DNA from: Bacteroidia bacterium
GTDB taxonomy: Bacteria; Bacteroidota; Bacteroidia; Bacteroidales; Prolixibacteraceae
NCBI GenBank assembly: GCA_026391315.1
Contig: JAPLDT010000079.1
Coordinates: forward strand, 1-58,926
Direction: 5' to 3'
Length of the DNA: 58,926 bases
Shown here: piece by piece, positions 18,194 to 27,437 of the stretch
How the letters are laid out: each line of letters opens with the position of its first letter
Numbering within the stretch: position 1 is the stretch's first letter
Notes under the pieces: generated by a model
Seen by the model: the letters and a program-made list of their open reading frames with translations, nothing else
What the model was told of the DNA's origin: nothing
Databases searched by the model: none
Position numbers and translations under genes: made by a program

Positions 18194-18577
18194 TTAGTCA
18201 AATTTCCTGTGTATAGAGGTTTTGGTACGAATACTTCCAATAATACGCATCAATTCAAATGCCTCATTCTTCAATTTGTTCCATTCTTCACTGTTATCAG
18301 TTACTGCAATAATTAGCTTGATCCAGTAATTTGATTCCCTGATTTCCTTTAGAACAATAGCCACTTTATTTGAAAAATCCGCTCGTGATACAGCTCCTTG
18401 CGCTTCTTCATAATTCGCACCACTTGATGAAGACGATTTTAAAAATTGCCAACTAATTACGTCATACTCCTTCCCTTTTGGCAGGCATCTTACCAATAGA
18501 ATGGCTTGTACTGCAAATTGGAATAACCTAAACTGCAGATCATTCTTAAATTCAGGATCATTAATAATTTCATCCAT
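18194..18577 (-). CDS. Four-helix bundle protein (S23/IVP family)
   Basis: 127 residues, entirely helical in appearance. It matches the family named for proteins encoded in 23S rRNA intervening sequences and related to Avd of diversity-generating retroelements: PEFKNDLQFRLFQFAVQAILLVRCLPKG, then the signature block QFLKSSSSSGANYEEAQGAVSRADFSNKVAIVLKEIRES, then helices to the C-terminus (full segments are within residues 8-35 and 44-82). Avd-like members bind nucleic acid; the role of solitary copies is not established. It stands alone, oriented against exbBD, inside inverted low-complexity arrays. No reverse transcriptase or rRNA is near. Confidence 0.88.
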   Translation of the reverse strand: MDEIINDPEFKNDLQFRLFQFAVQAILLVRCLPKGKEYDVISWQFLKSSSSSGANYEEAQGAVSRADFSNKVAIVLKEIRESNYWIKLIIAVTDNSEEWNKLKNEAFELMRIIGSIRTKTSIHRKFD

Positions 18578-18578
18578 A

Positions 18579-18615
18579 GTTTTCCTAATAAGTTACGGAA
18601 AATAACTTAGAAAAC
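18579..18615 (-). promoter_or_regulatory. Hairpin just upstream of the four-helix-bundle start codon
   Basis: GTTTTC-(CTAA)-TAAGTTA pairs with TAACTTA-GAAAAC around an 8-nt loop (CGGAAAAT); the structure ends 1 nt before the ATG. It could mask the ribosome site or be part of the element's folding. A second small hairpin GTGTTAA-AAA-TTAACAC lies at 18658-18674. Confidence 0.5.
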
Positions 18616-18683
18616 CAATTTTGATGCTATAAAATGATTGGTTAATAGGCCTGAAATGTGTTAAAAATTAACACTAAACTCCG

Positions 18684-18768
18684 GAGTCCCACTTTATCCT
18701 TTATCCTTTTTACTTTATCCTTTTTACTTTATCCTTTATCCTTTTTACTTTATCCTTTATCCTTAAAA
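18684..18768. repeat. Right CTTTATCC array
   Basis: Starts with GGAGTCCC, then repeated CTTTATCC and TTTTTACTTTATCC words. It is the reverse complement of the left array in word content and order type. It ends 2 nt before the stop codon of the RND gene. Confidence 0.85.
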
Positions 18769-18770
18769 CT

Positions 18771-21125
18771 TCATCCTTCTTCTTGCTCATCTATATCTAT
18801 CACCGGTTCTTCCTGGAATGCCTTCGTAACCAAATATTTGTCCAGAACAAGCAGCAGTGACGGTAATACGATCATGTTGAAGAACATAGCGATAAACAAT
18901 GTGGTTGAAACGAGCAGACCCAATGCCTGTGTGCCACCAAAACTCGAGACCATAAAGACACTGAATCCCAAAACCAAAACGATAGAGGTATAAATCATGC
19001 TGAATCCTGCTTCCCGCAGCGCATTCAGGGTGGATAAACCGATGTTGTTTCCGGTCATTTTTAACTCATGTCTGTATCTTGAGAGGTATTGAATGGTATT
19101 GTCAACCGATATTCCCAGCGCAATGCTGAAAACGATGATGGTTGACGGCTTGATAGGTACTCCTGTAAATCCCATGATGGCTCCGGTAATGATCAGTGGA
19201 ATGATGTTGGGTATCATCGAAACAGCAATCATCCTGACGCTTGAAAACATGAGTGCCATGAGCAAAGAGATAAAGCCAATGGCAATTAAAACACTGATCA
19301 ATAAATGCTTGATCAAGAATTCAGTTCCTCTGGCGTAGATAACACTGCTCCCAGTAATTTTCACGTTGTAGTCGGCTTTGGCAAAAATAGAATCAACCCT
19401 TGGTCGTATACTGTCGAGCAGTCTGTTCATATCTTTGGTTCCAATATCAGCCATCTGAAAGCTTATTCTGGTGATCTGTTGCGTGCTGTCAATGAATGAG
19501 TTGAGCAGCTGTTGCTTTCCTTCCGCCTTTTTTGGGAAGTAGGAGAGGACAAAGGTTTTTTCCATCGAATTGGGCAAAGAGTACATCTCGGGATTGCCAT
19601 TGAAATAGGCCTGTTTGGCAAATTTCACAAACTCGGCGACAGATAGGGGTTTTGAAAATTCCTTGTTTTTAGATATGACTTCCTGCAGTTGTTCGATTCG
19701 CTGGATGGTAGAAAAGAGCATAACTCCTTTCTTCTTTTTTGTATCTACCGATATTTCGAACGGCATCACTCCGCCCAATTGAGTCTCAAAGAATTTCAGG
19801 TCTTTGTACAATGGATTACTCTGGTGAATATCATCCGTTACCTTCCCGGAAGTACGCATGTTTAGCATACCAATGATCCCTATGATCAACAGTAGTCCGG
19901 CCATCAGGAAGACCCATTTTCTCCTGAATTGGATGACATACAGGATCTTTTCCAGGATTGAGTTGAAGAAATTGTTGTCGAGGTGTTTGACATGCTTTTC
20001 GCTTGGCGGATCCATGTAGCTGAAGATAATCGGCAGTAATGTGATGCAAAGTGCATATTCCATCATGATACTGATGGAGGCAACGATGCCGAATTCGCGC
20101 AACAATTGATTGGAAACAAGAATGAATGCAGCGAAACCGGCTGCTGTGGCGGTATTCACCATTAATGAGGCAAAGCCGATCCGGCGAACTACTCTTGAAA
20201 GCGCCAATATTTTATTACCATGATTGCGATACTCCCAATGGTATTTGTTGAGGATATAGATGCAGTTTTCGATGGCTATAACGACAATCAGGGAGGGAAT
20301 CACACCCAAAAGAATACTTATTTTAAATCCGAATAACCCGATTATTCCCAACGTAAAAATGATACTGATGGCCACAACAACCAGTGAGCTGATCACTACC
20401 TTAGCGGACCGGAAAAACAGATAGAGGATGACTGCTGCGATTAGGATGGAAAGCATGACAAAGAGGAAAAGCTCGTGCTGCACGGTTCTTGCCATAACCG
20501 TACGAATGTAGGGAAGGCCCGAATAGTGTAGCTTAAGACCACTTTGGGCAGCATATTGTTCCGCACGTTCCACGATGTTGTCGGTGATTTTCATCCGGAT
20601 CTTGTCGTTGAGAACAGATTTTTTCAGCGTGATGGCCAGAATATAAACGTCTGTTTTTGAGTTAAAAAGCAGTCCGTCATAAAATTTAAGGGAGAGGATT
20701 TTGTTTTTTAAGCTATCTACAGTAGCCTGTGATGATGGCCTGGCAGGTACTATCGGAAGGAACTCAAACTGATGCAGGGAGTCATTTTTTTGGATGTTGG
20801 CCGATTTGGTAATCGACATCACACCCTCTACTCCTTCGACTTGGGTCATATCGGCTGTGAGGTCGTACCATTGGTTGAACTCTTTCAACTGAAACATATT
20901 GGGATTTTCAACCCCTATCACCAGCACGCTGCCATCTTCGCCAAACCGTTTTTTGAAGGCATTGTAATCTATGATGAAACTATCATCGGCCGGGAGGATA
21001 CTGGCATTGTCGTATGAGAGTTTAACGCCCAAACCTTTCCATCCCATAAAGGCTGTAAGTAAAACTATAAATATCAGGATTACAGGTCTGTTACGAAGGA
21101 GTATCCGGGTCAAATATTTCCACAT
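18771..21125 (-). CDS. RND superfamily exporter (MMPL / SSD type)
   Basis: 784-residue membrane protein with the duplicated RND layout: one helix (about 12-32), a periplasmic domain with the family-typical SYDNASILPADDSFIIDYNAFKKRFG region, a block of five to six helices, then a second periplasmic domain and a second helix block. FSIALGISVDNTIQYLSRYRHEL holds the charged proton-relay region. It is of the short type related to hopanoid or lipid exporters and does not look like the large AcrB pumps. No membrane fusion protein or outer-membrane channel is adjacent. The substrate is unknown. Confidence 0.88.
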   Translation of the reverse strand: MWKYLTRILLRNRPVILIFIVLLTAFMGWKGLGVKLSYDNASILPADDSFIIDYNAFKKRFGEDGSVLVIGVENPNMFQLKEFNQWYDLTADMTQVEGVEGVMSITKSANIQKNDSLHQFEFLPIVPARPSSQATVDSLKNKILSLKFYDGLLFNSKTDVYILAITLKKSVLNDKIRMKITDNIVERAEQYAAQSGLKLHYSGLPYIRTVMARTVQHELFLFVMLSILIAAVILYLFFRSAKVVISSLVVVAISIIFTLGIIGLFGFKISILLGVIPSLIVVIAIENCIYILNKYHWEYRNHGNKILALSRVVRRIGFASLMVNTATAAGFAAFILVSNQLLREFGIVASISIMMEYALCITLLPIIFSYMDPPSEKHVKHLDNNFFNSILEKILYVIQFRRKWVFLMAGLLLIIGIIGMLNMRTSGKVTDDIHQSNPLYKDLKFFETQLGGVMPFEISVDTKKKKGVMLFSTIQRIEQLQEVISKNKEFSKPLSVAEFVKFAKQAYFNGNPEMYSLPNSMEKTFVLSYFPKKAEGKQQLLNSFIDSTQQITRISFQMADIGTKDMNRLLDSIRPRVDSIFAKADYNVKITGSSVIYARGTEFLIKHLLISVLIAIGFISLLMALMFSSVRMIAVSMIPNIIPLIITGAIMGFTGVPIKPSTIIVFSIALGISVDNTIQYLSRYRHELKMTGNNIGLSTLNALREAGFSMIYTSIVLVLGFSVFMVSSFGGTQALGLLVSTTLFIAMFFNMIVLPSLLLVLDKYLVTKAFQEEPVIDIDEQEEG

Positions 21126-21487
21126 AATTGGTGAATGATCACTTTTAAAATGAATTAGCGAAGGTAAATGAATAAAACGAAAATATTATTTTTTCAGACA
21201 GAAGATTTAGCACTGAAACCGGGAACATATATTAATTCTAATTATCAAAAAGAAATTACCATAAAACAATTATTAAAATATAATAATTTGATAAAAAGAG
21301 TCATGGCAGGATTCGTCCGGATTATGTTGGGGTAATGTTTCTGGTCAATGAGCAAAAGGATGGGTTGATCCGATTGAAAATAAAGTTTTTTTGCTAACTT
21401 GCATACCAATAAAATCTTTAGCCAGTTCTCTCCGTTGTGGAACCTGGAAATTAACTACTAATTTTTAATTATCTAATTATCAGTATC
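21126..21487. other. Intergenic region between divergent RND and TIM-barrel genes
   Basis: AT-rich, no gene or strong repeat seen. Promoters for both divergent genes must lie here. A weak candidate for the plus strand is TAACTTGC at 21395-21402 with TTGA at 21374, two mismatches from consensus. Confidence 0.4.
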
Positions 21488-22411
21488 ATGAAAAACATAT
21501 CGATTTTTTTTTATCTGCCCCCGGTTTTCAAAACGTTGGGTTTAATCGCTTTTGCCATTGTTCTGGTTCACTCAGGCTCATCTGCTGCCAGCTACAAAGG
21601 ATCCAAATTTGGTGGGTTACAGGTAGGTACGATCACTTACAGTTACCGCAGTATGCCGGATCAGTCACTGAATGCTGTATTGAACTATGTTGTTCAGTCG
21701 GGTTTAAGCTCTGTCGAATTGATGGGAGATGTTGCCGAGCGCTTTGCCGGGATTCCGGCCACCAAAGATCCGGTTGCCATACGGCAATGGCGCACCACAG
21801 TATCGATGGATAAATTCAAAGAGATCAAAAAGTTATTCAAATCCAAAGGTGTTAAAATCAATATCTTGAAGTTGGGGGACAAAAGTTGGTCGGACGCGGA
21901 GATCGATTATGCCTTCAATGCCTGTAAAGCAGTAGGGGCAGTGGGTCTCACCATGGAAATTTCGGAAGAAGCAGCCAAACGGATGGAGCCCTTTGCAGAA
22001 AAGCACAAGCTATACGTTATTTTTCATAACCACGGTCAGCCGGGTGATCCCAACTTCAGTTTCGACAAAGTTTTGGCCCTTGGATCCATGCTGAGGCTGA
22101 ACTTAGATGCCGGCCACTATTTTGGTGCTACAGGATTGAACCCGTGCAGACTGATCGAAAGGCTACACGACCGCATCATAAGCATTCATATCAAAGACAA
22201 AACCGGGCCCAAAGCAGCAGATCCCAACAGGAATCAATCGTTCGGGAAAGGGGAAACTCCTATCGTGGAGATGTTGCAATTGATCCAGAAGAACAAATGG
22301 CCGATCACCTGCGATATAGAACTAGAATATACTGTTCCCGCCGAATCTGATGCAGTAAAGGAGGTTGTCAAGTGTGTGGCCTATTGCAAAGCGGCATTGG
22401 TGACGAAATAG
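21488..22411 (+). CDS. Exported sugar phosphate isomerase/epimerase-like TIM-barrel protein
   Basis: 307 residues. An N-terminal signal-like hydrophobic stretch (about 15-34, ending HSGSSAAS) suggests export. The rest is a xylose-isomerase-like TIM barrel (AP_endonuc_2 family): LSSVELMGDVAERF, then EISEEAAKRMEPFAEKH, VIFHNHGQPGD, LRLNLDAGHYFGATG and IISIHIKDK, which hold the usual metal-binding E, H, D and H residues. Exported members are common in Bacteroidota and often act on glycosides or keto-sugars. The substrate here is unknown. Confidence 0.85.
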   Translation: MKNISIFFYLPPVFKTLGLIAFAIVLVHSGSSAASYKGSKFGGLQVGTITYSYRSMPDQSLNAVLNYVVQSGLSSVELMGDVAERFAGIPATKDPVAIRQWRTTVSMDKFKEIKKLFKSKGVKINILKLGDKSWSDAEIDYAFNACKAVGAVGLTMEISEEAAKRMEPFAEKHKLYVIFHNHGQPGDPNFSFDKVLALGSMLRLNLDAGHYFGATGLNPCRLIERLHDRIISIHIKDKTGPKAADPNRNQSFGKGETPIVEMLQLIQKNKWPITCDIELEYTVPAESDAVKEVVKCVAYCKAALVTK

Positions 22412-22625
22412 TTGATAATTCCACACTGGAGTGGATAAAATAAATTTGGTACAAGAAATTTCAAATTTTGGAATTTATTTGCTAAATGATTGACTACTAA
22501 TCCGACAAATTATTGCCGGAAATGGTGATATTGCCTATTTTCCATAACAACGACTGTTACATCGCAACAATCTATTTTTTACATTTGATGGTGTTTTGAT
22601 TTAAATTAACCTAAATCATTCTGTC

Positions 22626-23924
22626 ATGAGTATTCTTCACGACCTCCAAGAGCTGGTAGGGGCGAATGTCATAAGTTCCGAAACAGCGCACCAAATTTCT
22701 GCCTATTACAAAAAAAAACAAGAAAATTCGCTGGGTGGTAAAAACAAACAGTTGCTTCTTTTCGGTATTCTTGGCGCATTTCTTGTTGGCATCGGCCTGC
22801 TGTTTATTGTTGCCAATCAGTGGGAAGAACTTCCCCGAAGCGTAAAAACTGCCTGCGCATTTTTGTTACTGATTGTTCCACAGATGCTTTGCGTTTATGC
22901 GATGTACAAAAAGCCGGACAAGGTGGTCTGGCGCGAGAGTACGGCCCTGATCCTTTTCTTTGCGGTCTGCGCCAACATCTCGCTGGTCAGTCAAATCTAC
23001 CACATCAATGGTGATGCCAGCAGTTTTATCTTCACCTGGATGATGCTGACAGTTCCTTTGGTCTATATCATGAATTCTTCGGCGGTCTCCATTGGCTACC
23101 TCATCGGTATCCTCTCTTACAGTTTTGCCGTACGTTTTGACGGAAATGCTTTGTTGAGTGATCATCTTACTTGGCTTCTCTTCCTGGTGCCTATGCCCCA
23201 TTATTTCAGGCTGATCAGGAGTTCTTCTGATAGTCCGCTAACAAAATTGCTCCACTGGGTGGTACCGGCTGTCCTGACATTAAACCTTGGAACCGTCATT
23301 TTCAATTATGGGGAGTTGATGCCTCCGGTCTATTTCACACTTTTTGGAATTTTCTATTTTCTCGGGAGCGGAAACTATTTTCGTAACCGAACTCCTGAAC
23401 AAAACGGCTACCTGATCATTGGAACACTTGGATCTATCATTACACTGATTGTCATGTCCTTCAAATCGCACTGGGAAAAAATTTCATCCCTGCCACATCC
23501 TTTTGGAACCCTTTCAACTTCTCCTGAGTTTATAGCCTTTGTTTTGTTGTTTGCTCTTGCCTCCGGCATCTTGTACCGGGAGATCCGTGATCGTGGCCTT
23601 GCAGGGCTCAGGATCATGGAGGTGGCCTGGGTTTTGTTCCTTCTCATTTTTCTTCTCGGATTCTTCACAACTATATCGGTCTTTCTGATCAATATTGCCG
23701 TCTTCGCAACGGGTGTGATGATGATCAGGGAAGGTGCCGGAAAAAATAACCTTAGTGCATTGAACTCCGGGATGATCGTTATCACCATTCTGCTGATCTG
23801 TAGATCCTTTGATATTGATCTGACCTATGTCGTCAAAGGTCTGATGTTTGTCGGAGTAGGTATCGGATTTTTTATTACCAACTGGTGGATGCTCAAAAAA
23901 CAGAGGAAAAATGAAACCCAATAA
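22626..23924 (+). CDS. DUF2157 domain-containing membrane protein
   Basis: 432 residues. The N-terminal cytosolic segment (LQELVGANVISSETAHQISAYYKKK) is the DUF2157 start and is followed by about twelve transmembrane helices. The first helix region LLFGILGAFLVGIGLLFIVANQWEELP is typical of this family. Function is unknown. It overlaps the next gene, a GDYXXLXY protein, by 14 nt. The two families are regularly adjacent, so a joint membrane complex is likely. Confidence 0.85.
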   Translation: MSILHDLQELVGANVISSETAHQISAYYKKKQENSLGGKNKQLLLFGILGAFLVGIGLLFIVANQWEELPRSVKTACAFLLLIVPQMLCVYAMYKKPDKVVWRESTALILFFAVCANISLVSQIYHINGDASSFIFTWMMLTVPLVYIMNSSAVSIGYLIGILSYSFAVRFDGNALLSDHLTWLLFLVPMPHYFRLIRSSSDSPLTKLLHWVVPAVLTLNLGTVIFNYGELMPPVYFTLFGIFYFLGSGNYFRNRTPEQNGYLIIGTLGSIITLIVMSFKSHWEKISSLPHPFGTLSTSPEFIAFVLLFALASGILYREIRDRGLAGLRIMEVAWVLFLLIFLLGFFTTISVFLINIAVFATGVMMIREGAGKNNLSALNSGMIVITILLICRSFDIDLTYVVKGLMFVGVGIGFFITNWWMLKKQRKNETQ

Positions 23925-24483
23925 ATTGTTGTTCGTTGCATTTGCCGTGGTAGCCATGGCGCAACTTTTTGTTCCCGGATGGATGATCAGTACAATGGCA
24001 GATATCGCTAAAACCGGAAATGAGTTTGTCTTCAAAGTCAGGCACAACCGTGCAGGCGCTTCCTTAAACGGGAATTATGTATGGCTCAGTTTCGAAGCAA
24101 ATAAGTTTAAAGTAGCCGACAAAAAATTGTGGGACAACAACCAGGGCGTTTTTGTCACCTTTGAGAAAGACAATCAAGGTTTTGCCAGGGTACAGGCTGT
24201 AACAAAAGAAAAACCTGTTACCAGCAGGGATTGGGTGAAGGCAAGGGCTCTCCGGAACAACAGGGATTCAAGCTTTCTCAGGCTAAACTACCCTTTCAGT
24301 AACTATTATGTTCCGGATGTAAACACCAGGGAAGCAGAAAAAAAATTCAATGAAACGATCAATGACTCAACAAGAACCATTACCCTTAAAATAAATATCC
24401 GTGAAAACCAGTTTCTCGCCGGAGAGCTGATGGTGGACAGCATGAAGTACAGTGAATTTGTGAAAAAGCTGGAAAAGAAATAA
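23911..24483 (+). CDS. GDYXXLXY domain-containing protein
   Basis: 190 residues with an N-terminal membrane anchor (LLFVAFAVVAMAQLFVPGWMI). The family motif GDYxxLxY is present in diverged form as NGNYVWLSF, and the later conserved block NYYVPDVNTREAEKKFNE matches the family's YVPEG..A-E region. It overlaps the DUF2157 gene by 14 nt, which supports both calls. The function of the family is unknown. Confidence 0.8.
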   Translation: MKPNKLLFVAFAVVAMAQLFVPGWMISTMADIAKTGNEFVFKVRHNRAGASLNGNYVWLSFEANKFKVADKKLWDNNQGVFVTFEKDNQGFARVQAVTKEKPVTSRDWVKARALRNNRDSSFLRLNYPFSNYYVPDVNTREAEKKFNETINDSTRTITLKINIRENQFLAGELMVDSMKYSEFVKKLEKK

Positions 24484-24605
24484 GGGTAAACCCTGGTGTT
24501 GAATCCCCACAGATGATACTTTTATGGGCAGATTGCGTAGATTTGTCTGAAGCAAAATTTATTGTTGTACCACAACCTTTGTATCAATCGCAAATAAGTA
24601 TAAAA

Positions 24606-26735
24606 ATGAGAAAGTCAATTGTTTTGGTTACTCTTTTCGTTTACGTATTATCCGTTAATGCCCAATTTATGAAAGCAACAGCTCCTATAGCCGCCAAAAA
24701 AGAGCATTGGCGCACCCTTCATGGTGATAAAGTCTTAGATAACTATTACTGGATGTACGATTTTTTCGGGAAAGGACCGGACAGTACAAAGGTGGTGGAT
24801 TATCTGAAAGCCGAGAACAGCTACCTGGATAACGTTATGCAAGGGACAAAACAGTTTCAGGCAGATCTCTATACGGAGATGAAAAACAGGATCAAGGAGA
24901 AAGACCAGAGTGTTCCGGTATTTAAAAACGGATATTTCTACTATTCCCGGACCGACGATGGCAAGCAGTATTACAAATATTGCCGGAAAAAAGGGAGCCT
25001 GACAGCGGCGGAAGAGATACTCCTGGATGTCGATAAAATGGCCGAAGGTCATGCCTATTATGCAGCTACCGGATTTGACATCAGCGAAGACAACCGTTAC
25101 CTGGCTTTTGGGGTTGATCTGGTGAGTCGCAGGCAATACACCATCCACATCAAGGATCTTCAGACAGGACAGATTCTGAAAGATGCCATTGAAAATACAG
25201 AAGGAGATCCCTGCTGGGCAAACGACAACAAAACAATCTTTTATACCTCGAAAAATCCGGTCACACTTCTCTCTGAAAAAATAATGCGGCATACCTTGGG
25301 GAAGGATGCCAAAACGGATGCTTTGGTTTATGAGGAAAAGGACAAGAGCAACTACATCAGCGTAGGGAAGAGCAAAAACAACAGGTATATTTTCATTGTT
25401 TCAACAGCCACCCTGTCTGCAGAATATAGAATGGTGGATGCCGCTAAACCTGCCGGTATTTTTAAAATCTTTGCACCCAGGATGAAGGATGTTTTGTACG
25501 ATGTCATTCCGCTGGCCGACCGCTTCCTGATCCTTACCAACAAGGATGATGCGAAGAATTTCAAATTGATGGAATGTCCGCTGGATAAGACATCAGCAAC
25601 TTCCTGGAAAGAGGTAATTCCTGTCCGTCCGGATGTTTTGCTTCAAGGTGTTGAAGAGTTCAAGGACTTCATCGTAATCAACGAACGCAAAGATGGATTG
25701 GTAAAACTAAGGGTCAGAAATTTGAAGGACCAGTCGGAACATTACCTCGATTTCGGCGAGCCGGCCTATTCTGCCAATTTCGGTGCTAACCCCGAGTACA
25801 ACAGCACTATCCTCAGGTATGGTTATACCTCACTGACAACGCCCTCTTCTACCTTCGATTACAACATGGTGACCAAGGAGAAAACCTTGAAGAAGCAGCA
25901 AGAGGTACTTGGTGGTTACGATTCAAAAGAGTATGCAACCGAACGGTTGTATGCAACGGCGAAAGACGGAACAAAAGTTCCTATTTCACTGGTGTACAAA
26001 AAAGGATTCAAGAAAGATGGCAATGCACCCCTGCTTTTGTACGGATACGGAAGCTACGGCGCCAGCATGGATGCCAGTTTCGGCAGTACCCGTCTGAGCC
26101 TGCTTAACAGAGGATTCGTCTATGCCATCGCGCACATCCGCGGCGGACAAGAAATGGGTCGTCTTTGGTATGAAAACGGAAAGCTGTTGAAGAAGATCAA
26201 CACCTTCGCCGACTTTATTGATTGTGGCGAATTCCTGGTAAGGGAAAAATATACTAGCAAAGCACATCTTTATGCCCAGGGAGGAAGTGCCGGCGGACTA
26301 CTGATGGGTGCAGTGGTCAATATGGCACCGGAACTGTGGCATGGAGTGATTGCGCAGGTTCCGTTTGTGGATGTTGTGAATACCATGCTTGATGAGAACA
26401 TTCCCCTTACCACCAATGAGTTCGACGAATGGGGCAACCCCAAAGAGAAGGAGGCCTATTTCAACATGAAGAGCTATTCCCCTTACGAAAATGTGCAGAA
26501 GAAGAGCTATCCAAATATGCTGGTCACAACCGGTTTGCACGACAGTCAGGTGCAATATTTCGAGCCCTCCAAATGGGTAGCCAAACTCCGGGATATGAAG
26601 ACCGATCAGAACATGCTGCTGCTTCACACCAACATGGAATTTGGTCATGGTGGAGCCAGCGGACGTTTCGATTACCTGAAGGACCTGGCGTTGAATTACG
26701 CGTTCCTGTTTACGCTGGAAGGAATAAAGAAATAG
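24606..26735 (+). CDS. ptrB: Exported oligopeptidase B (S9A family)
   Basis: Serine peptidase that cuts oligopeptides after basic residues. The 709 residues comprise an N-terminal beta-propeller and a C-terminal alpha/beta hydrolase. The triad is visible: Ser about 560 in GGSAGGLLMG, Asp about 645 in TGLHDSQV, His about 680 in EFGHGGASG; the spacing equals that of E. coli oligopeptidase B. PFVDVVNTMLDENIPLTTNEF is the subgroup signature for this enzyme. The ORF extends upstream to 24513, but the ATG at 24606 gives a signal peptide (MRKSIVLVTLFVYVLSVNAQ). Export is unlike the cytosolic enterobacterial enzyme. Confidence 0.92.
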   Translation: MRKSIVLVTLFVYVLSVNAQFMKATAPIAAKKEHWRTLHGDKVLDNYYWMYDFFGKGPDSTKVVDYLKAENSYLDNVMQGTKQFQADLYTEMKNRIKEKDQSVPVFKNGYFYYSRTDDGKQYYKYCRKKGSLTAAEEILLDVDKMAEGHAYYAATGFDISEDNRYLAFGVDLVSRRQYTIHIKDLQTGQILKDAIENTEGDPCWANDNKTIFYTSKNPVTLLSEKIMRHTLGKDAKTDALVYEEKDKSNYISVGKSKNNRYIFIVSTATLSAEYRMVDAAKPAGIFKIFAPRMKDVLYDVIPLADRFLILTNKDDAKNFKLMECPLDKTSATSWKEVIPVRPDVLLQGVEEFKDFIVINERKDGLVKLRVRNLKDQSEHYLDFGEPAYSANFGANPEYNSTILRYGYTSLTTPSSTFDYNMVTKEKTLKKQQEVLGGYDSKEYATERLYATAKDGTKVPISLVYKKGFKKDGNAPLLLYGYGSYGASMDASFGSTRLSLLNRGFVYAIAHIRGGQEMGRLWYENGKLLKKINTFADFIDCGEFLVREKYTSKAHLYAQGGSAGGLLMGAVVNMAPELWHGVIAQVPFVDVVNTMLDENIPLTTNEFDEWGNPKEKEAYFNMKSYSPYENVQKKSYPNMLVTTGLHDSQVQYFEPSKWVAKLRDMKTDQNMLLLHTNMEFGHGGASGRFDYLKDLALNYAFLFTLEGIKK

Positions 26736-26738
26736 CGC

Positions 26739-27437
26739 ATGGATACATTTGCCGAGCGGGTCATTGCATTCAACCAATCGCTTGATTTTACCGGATCGCT
26801 GCCTTCGGGAATCGGTATCATGAACCCATTCAGGGAGAATGAACTGGTTTTGCCTATCTCGTCCACCTTTTACAGAAAGTATTACAGCGACAACCGTCCC
26901 CGCCATCTTATCCTGGGGATCAATCCGGGACGGTTTGGCGCCGGAGTAACCGGAATACCCTTTACTGACACCAAGCGGCTGAAAGATCCCTGTGGCATTG
27001 ATTATGCCGGGAAGACGACCCATGAGCCCTCCTCTGTCTTTGTTTACGAAGTCATTGAGGCGTATGGAGGTACTGCGGCATTCTACAGTGATTTTTACAT
27101 CAATTCCGTGTTCCCGCTTGGATTTATCCTTCGTGACGGCTCGGGAAAGGAGAAAAACTACAACTATTATGACAGCAAAGAACTGACAGCGGCTGTATAT
27201 GATTTCGGTGTGGAAAGCCTCCGGCAACAGCTTCGCATGGGAATCAACACAGATAGGTGCTATTGTTTTGGAACCGGCAAAAATGAAAAATTCATCCGTG
27301 CTTTGAACGAAAAGTACCAGTTTTTCAAAGAGATCATCGCGCTGGAGCATCCGCGGTTTGTGATGCAGTACAAATCAAAATTCAAGCAGGAATACATCGA
27401 CAAATACATTCAGGCATTTAGAAAAATAAAAGGATGA
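26739..27437 (+). CDS. SMUG2-type uracil-DNA glycosylase family protein (DUF4918)
   Basis: 232 residues. The active-site loop HLILGINPGRFGAGVTGIPF fits the SMUG2 branch of the uracil-DNA glycosylase superfamily, as do FYINSVFPLGF and CYCFGTGKN downstream. The family excises uracil or damaged pyrimidines. It starts 3 nt after ptrB and overlaps the next gene by 4 nt (ATGA), so it is part of a tight unit with genes of unrelated function. Assignment to SMUG2 is by motif; substrate range is not shown. Confidence 0.85.
   Translation: MDTFAERVIAFNQSLDFTGSLPSGIGIMNPFRENELVLPISSTFYRKYYSDNRPRHLILGINPGRFGAGVTGIPFTDTKRLKDPCGIDYAGKTTHEPSSVFVYEVIEAYGGTAAFYSDFYINSVFPLGFILRDGSGKEKNYNYYDSKELTAAVYDFGVESLRQQLRMGINTDRCYCFGTGKNEKFIRALNEKYQFFKEIIALEHPRFVMQYKSKFKQEYIDKYIQAFRKIKG

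Larger units (their letters stand above)
18026..18770 (-). mobile_element. Candidate element: four-helix-bundle ORF bounded by inverted GGATAAAG arrays
   Basis: A unit of about 740 bp fills the gap between the exbD stop and the RND gene stop. It consists of a left array of GGATAAA(G) and GTAAAAA words (18030-18190), one ORF on the minus strand (18194-18577), a 105-nt leader with two hairpins, and a right array that is the reverse complement of the left (18684-18768). The transcript could fold into a long stem with the ORF in the loop. This resembles rRNA intervening sequences carrying IVP genes. No transposase is present. The boundaries and mobility are inferred. Confidence 0.55.

Noticed and set aside
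26298-27350. 350-residue minus-strand ORF across ptrB and the SMUG2-like gene
   Set aside because: Long but antisense to two genes with intact catalytic motifs; its translation shows no domain.
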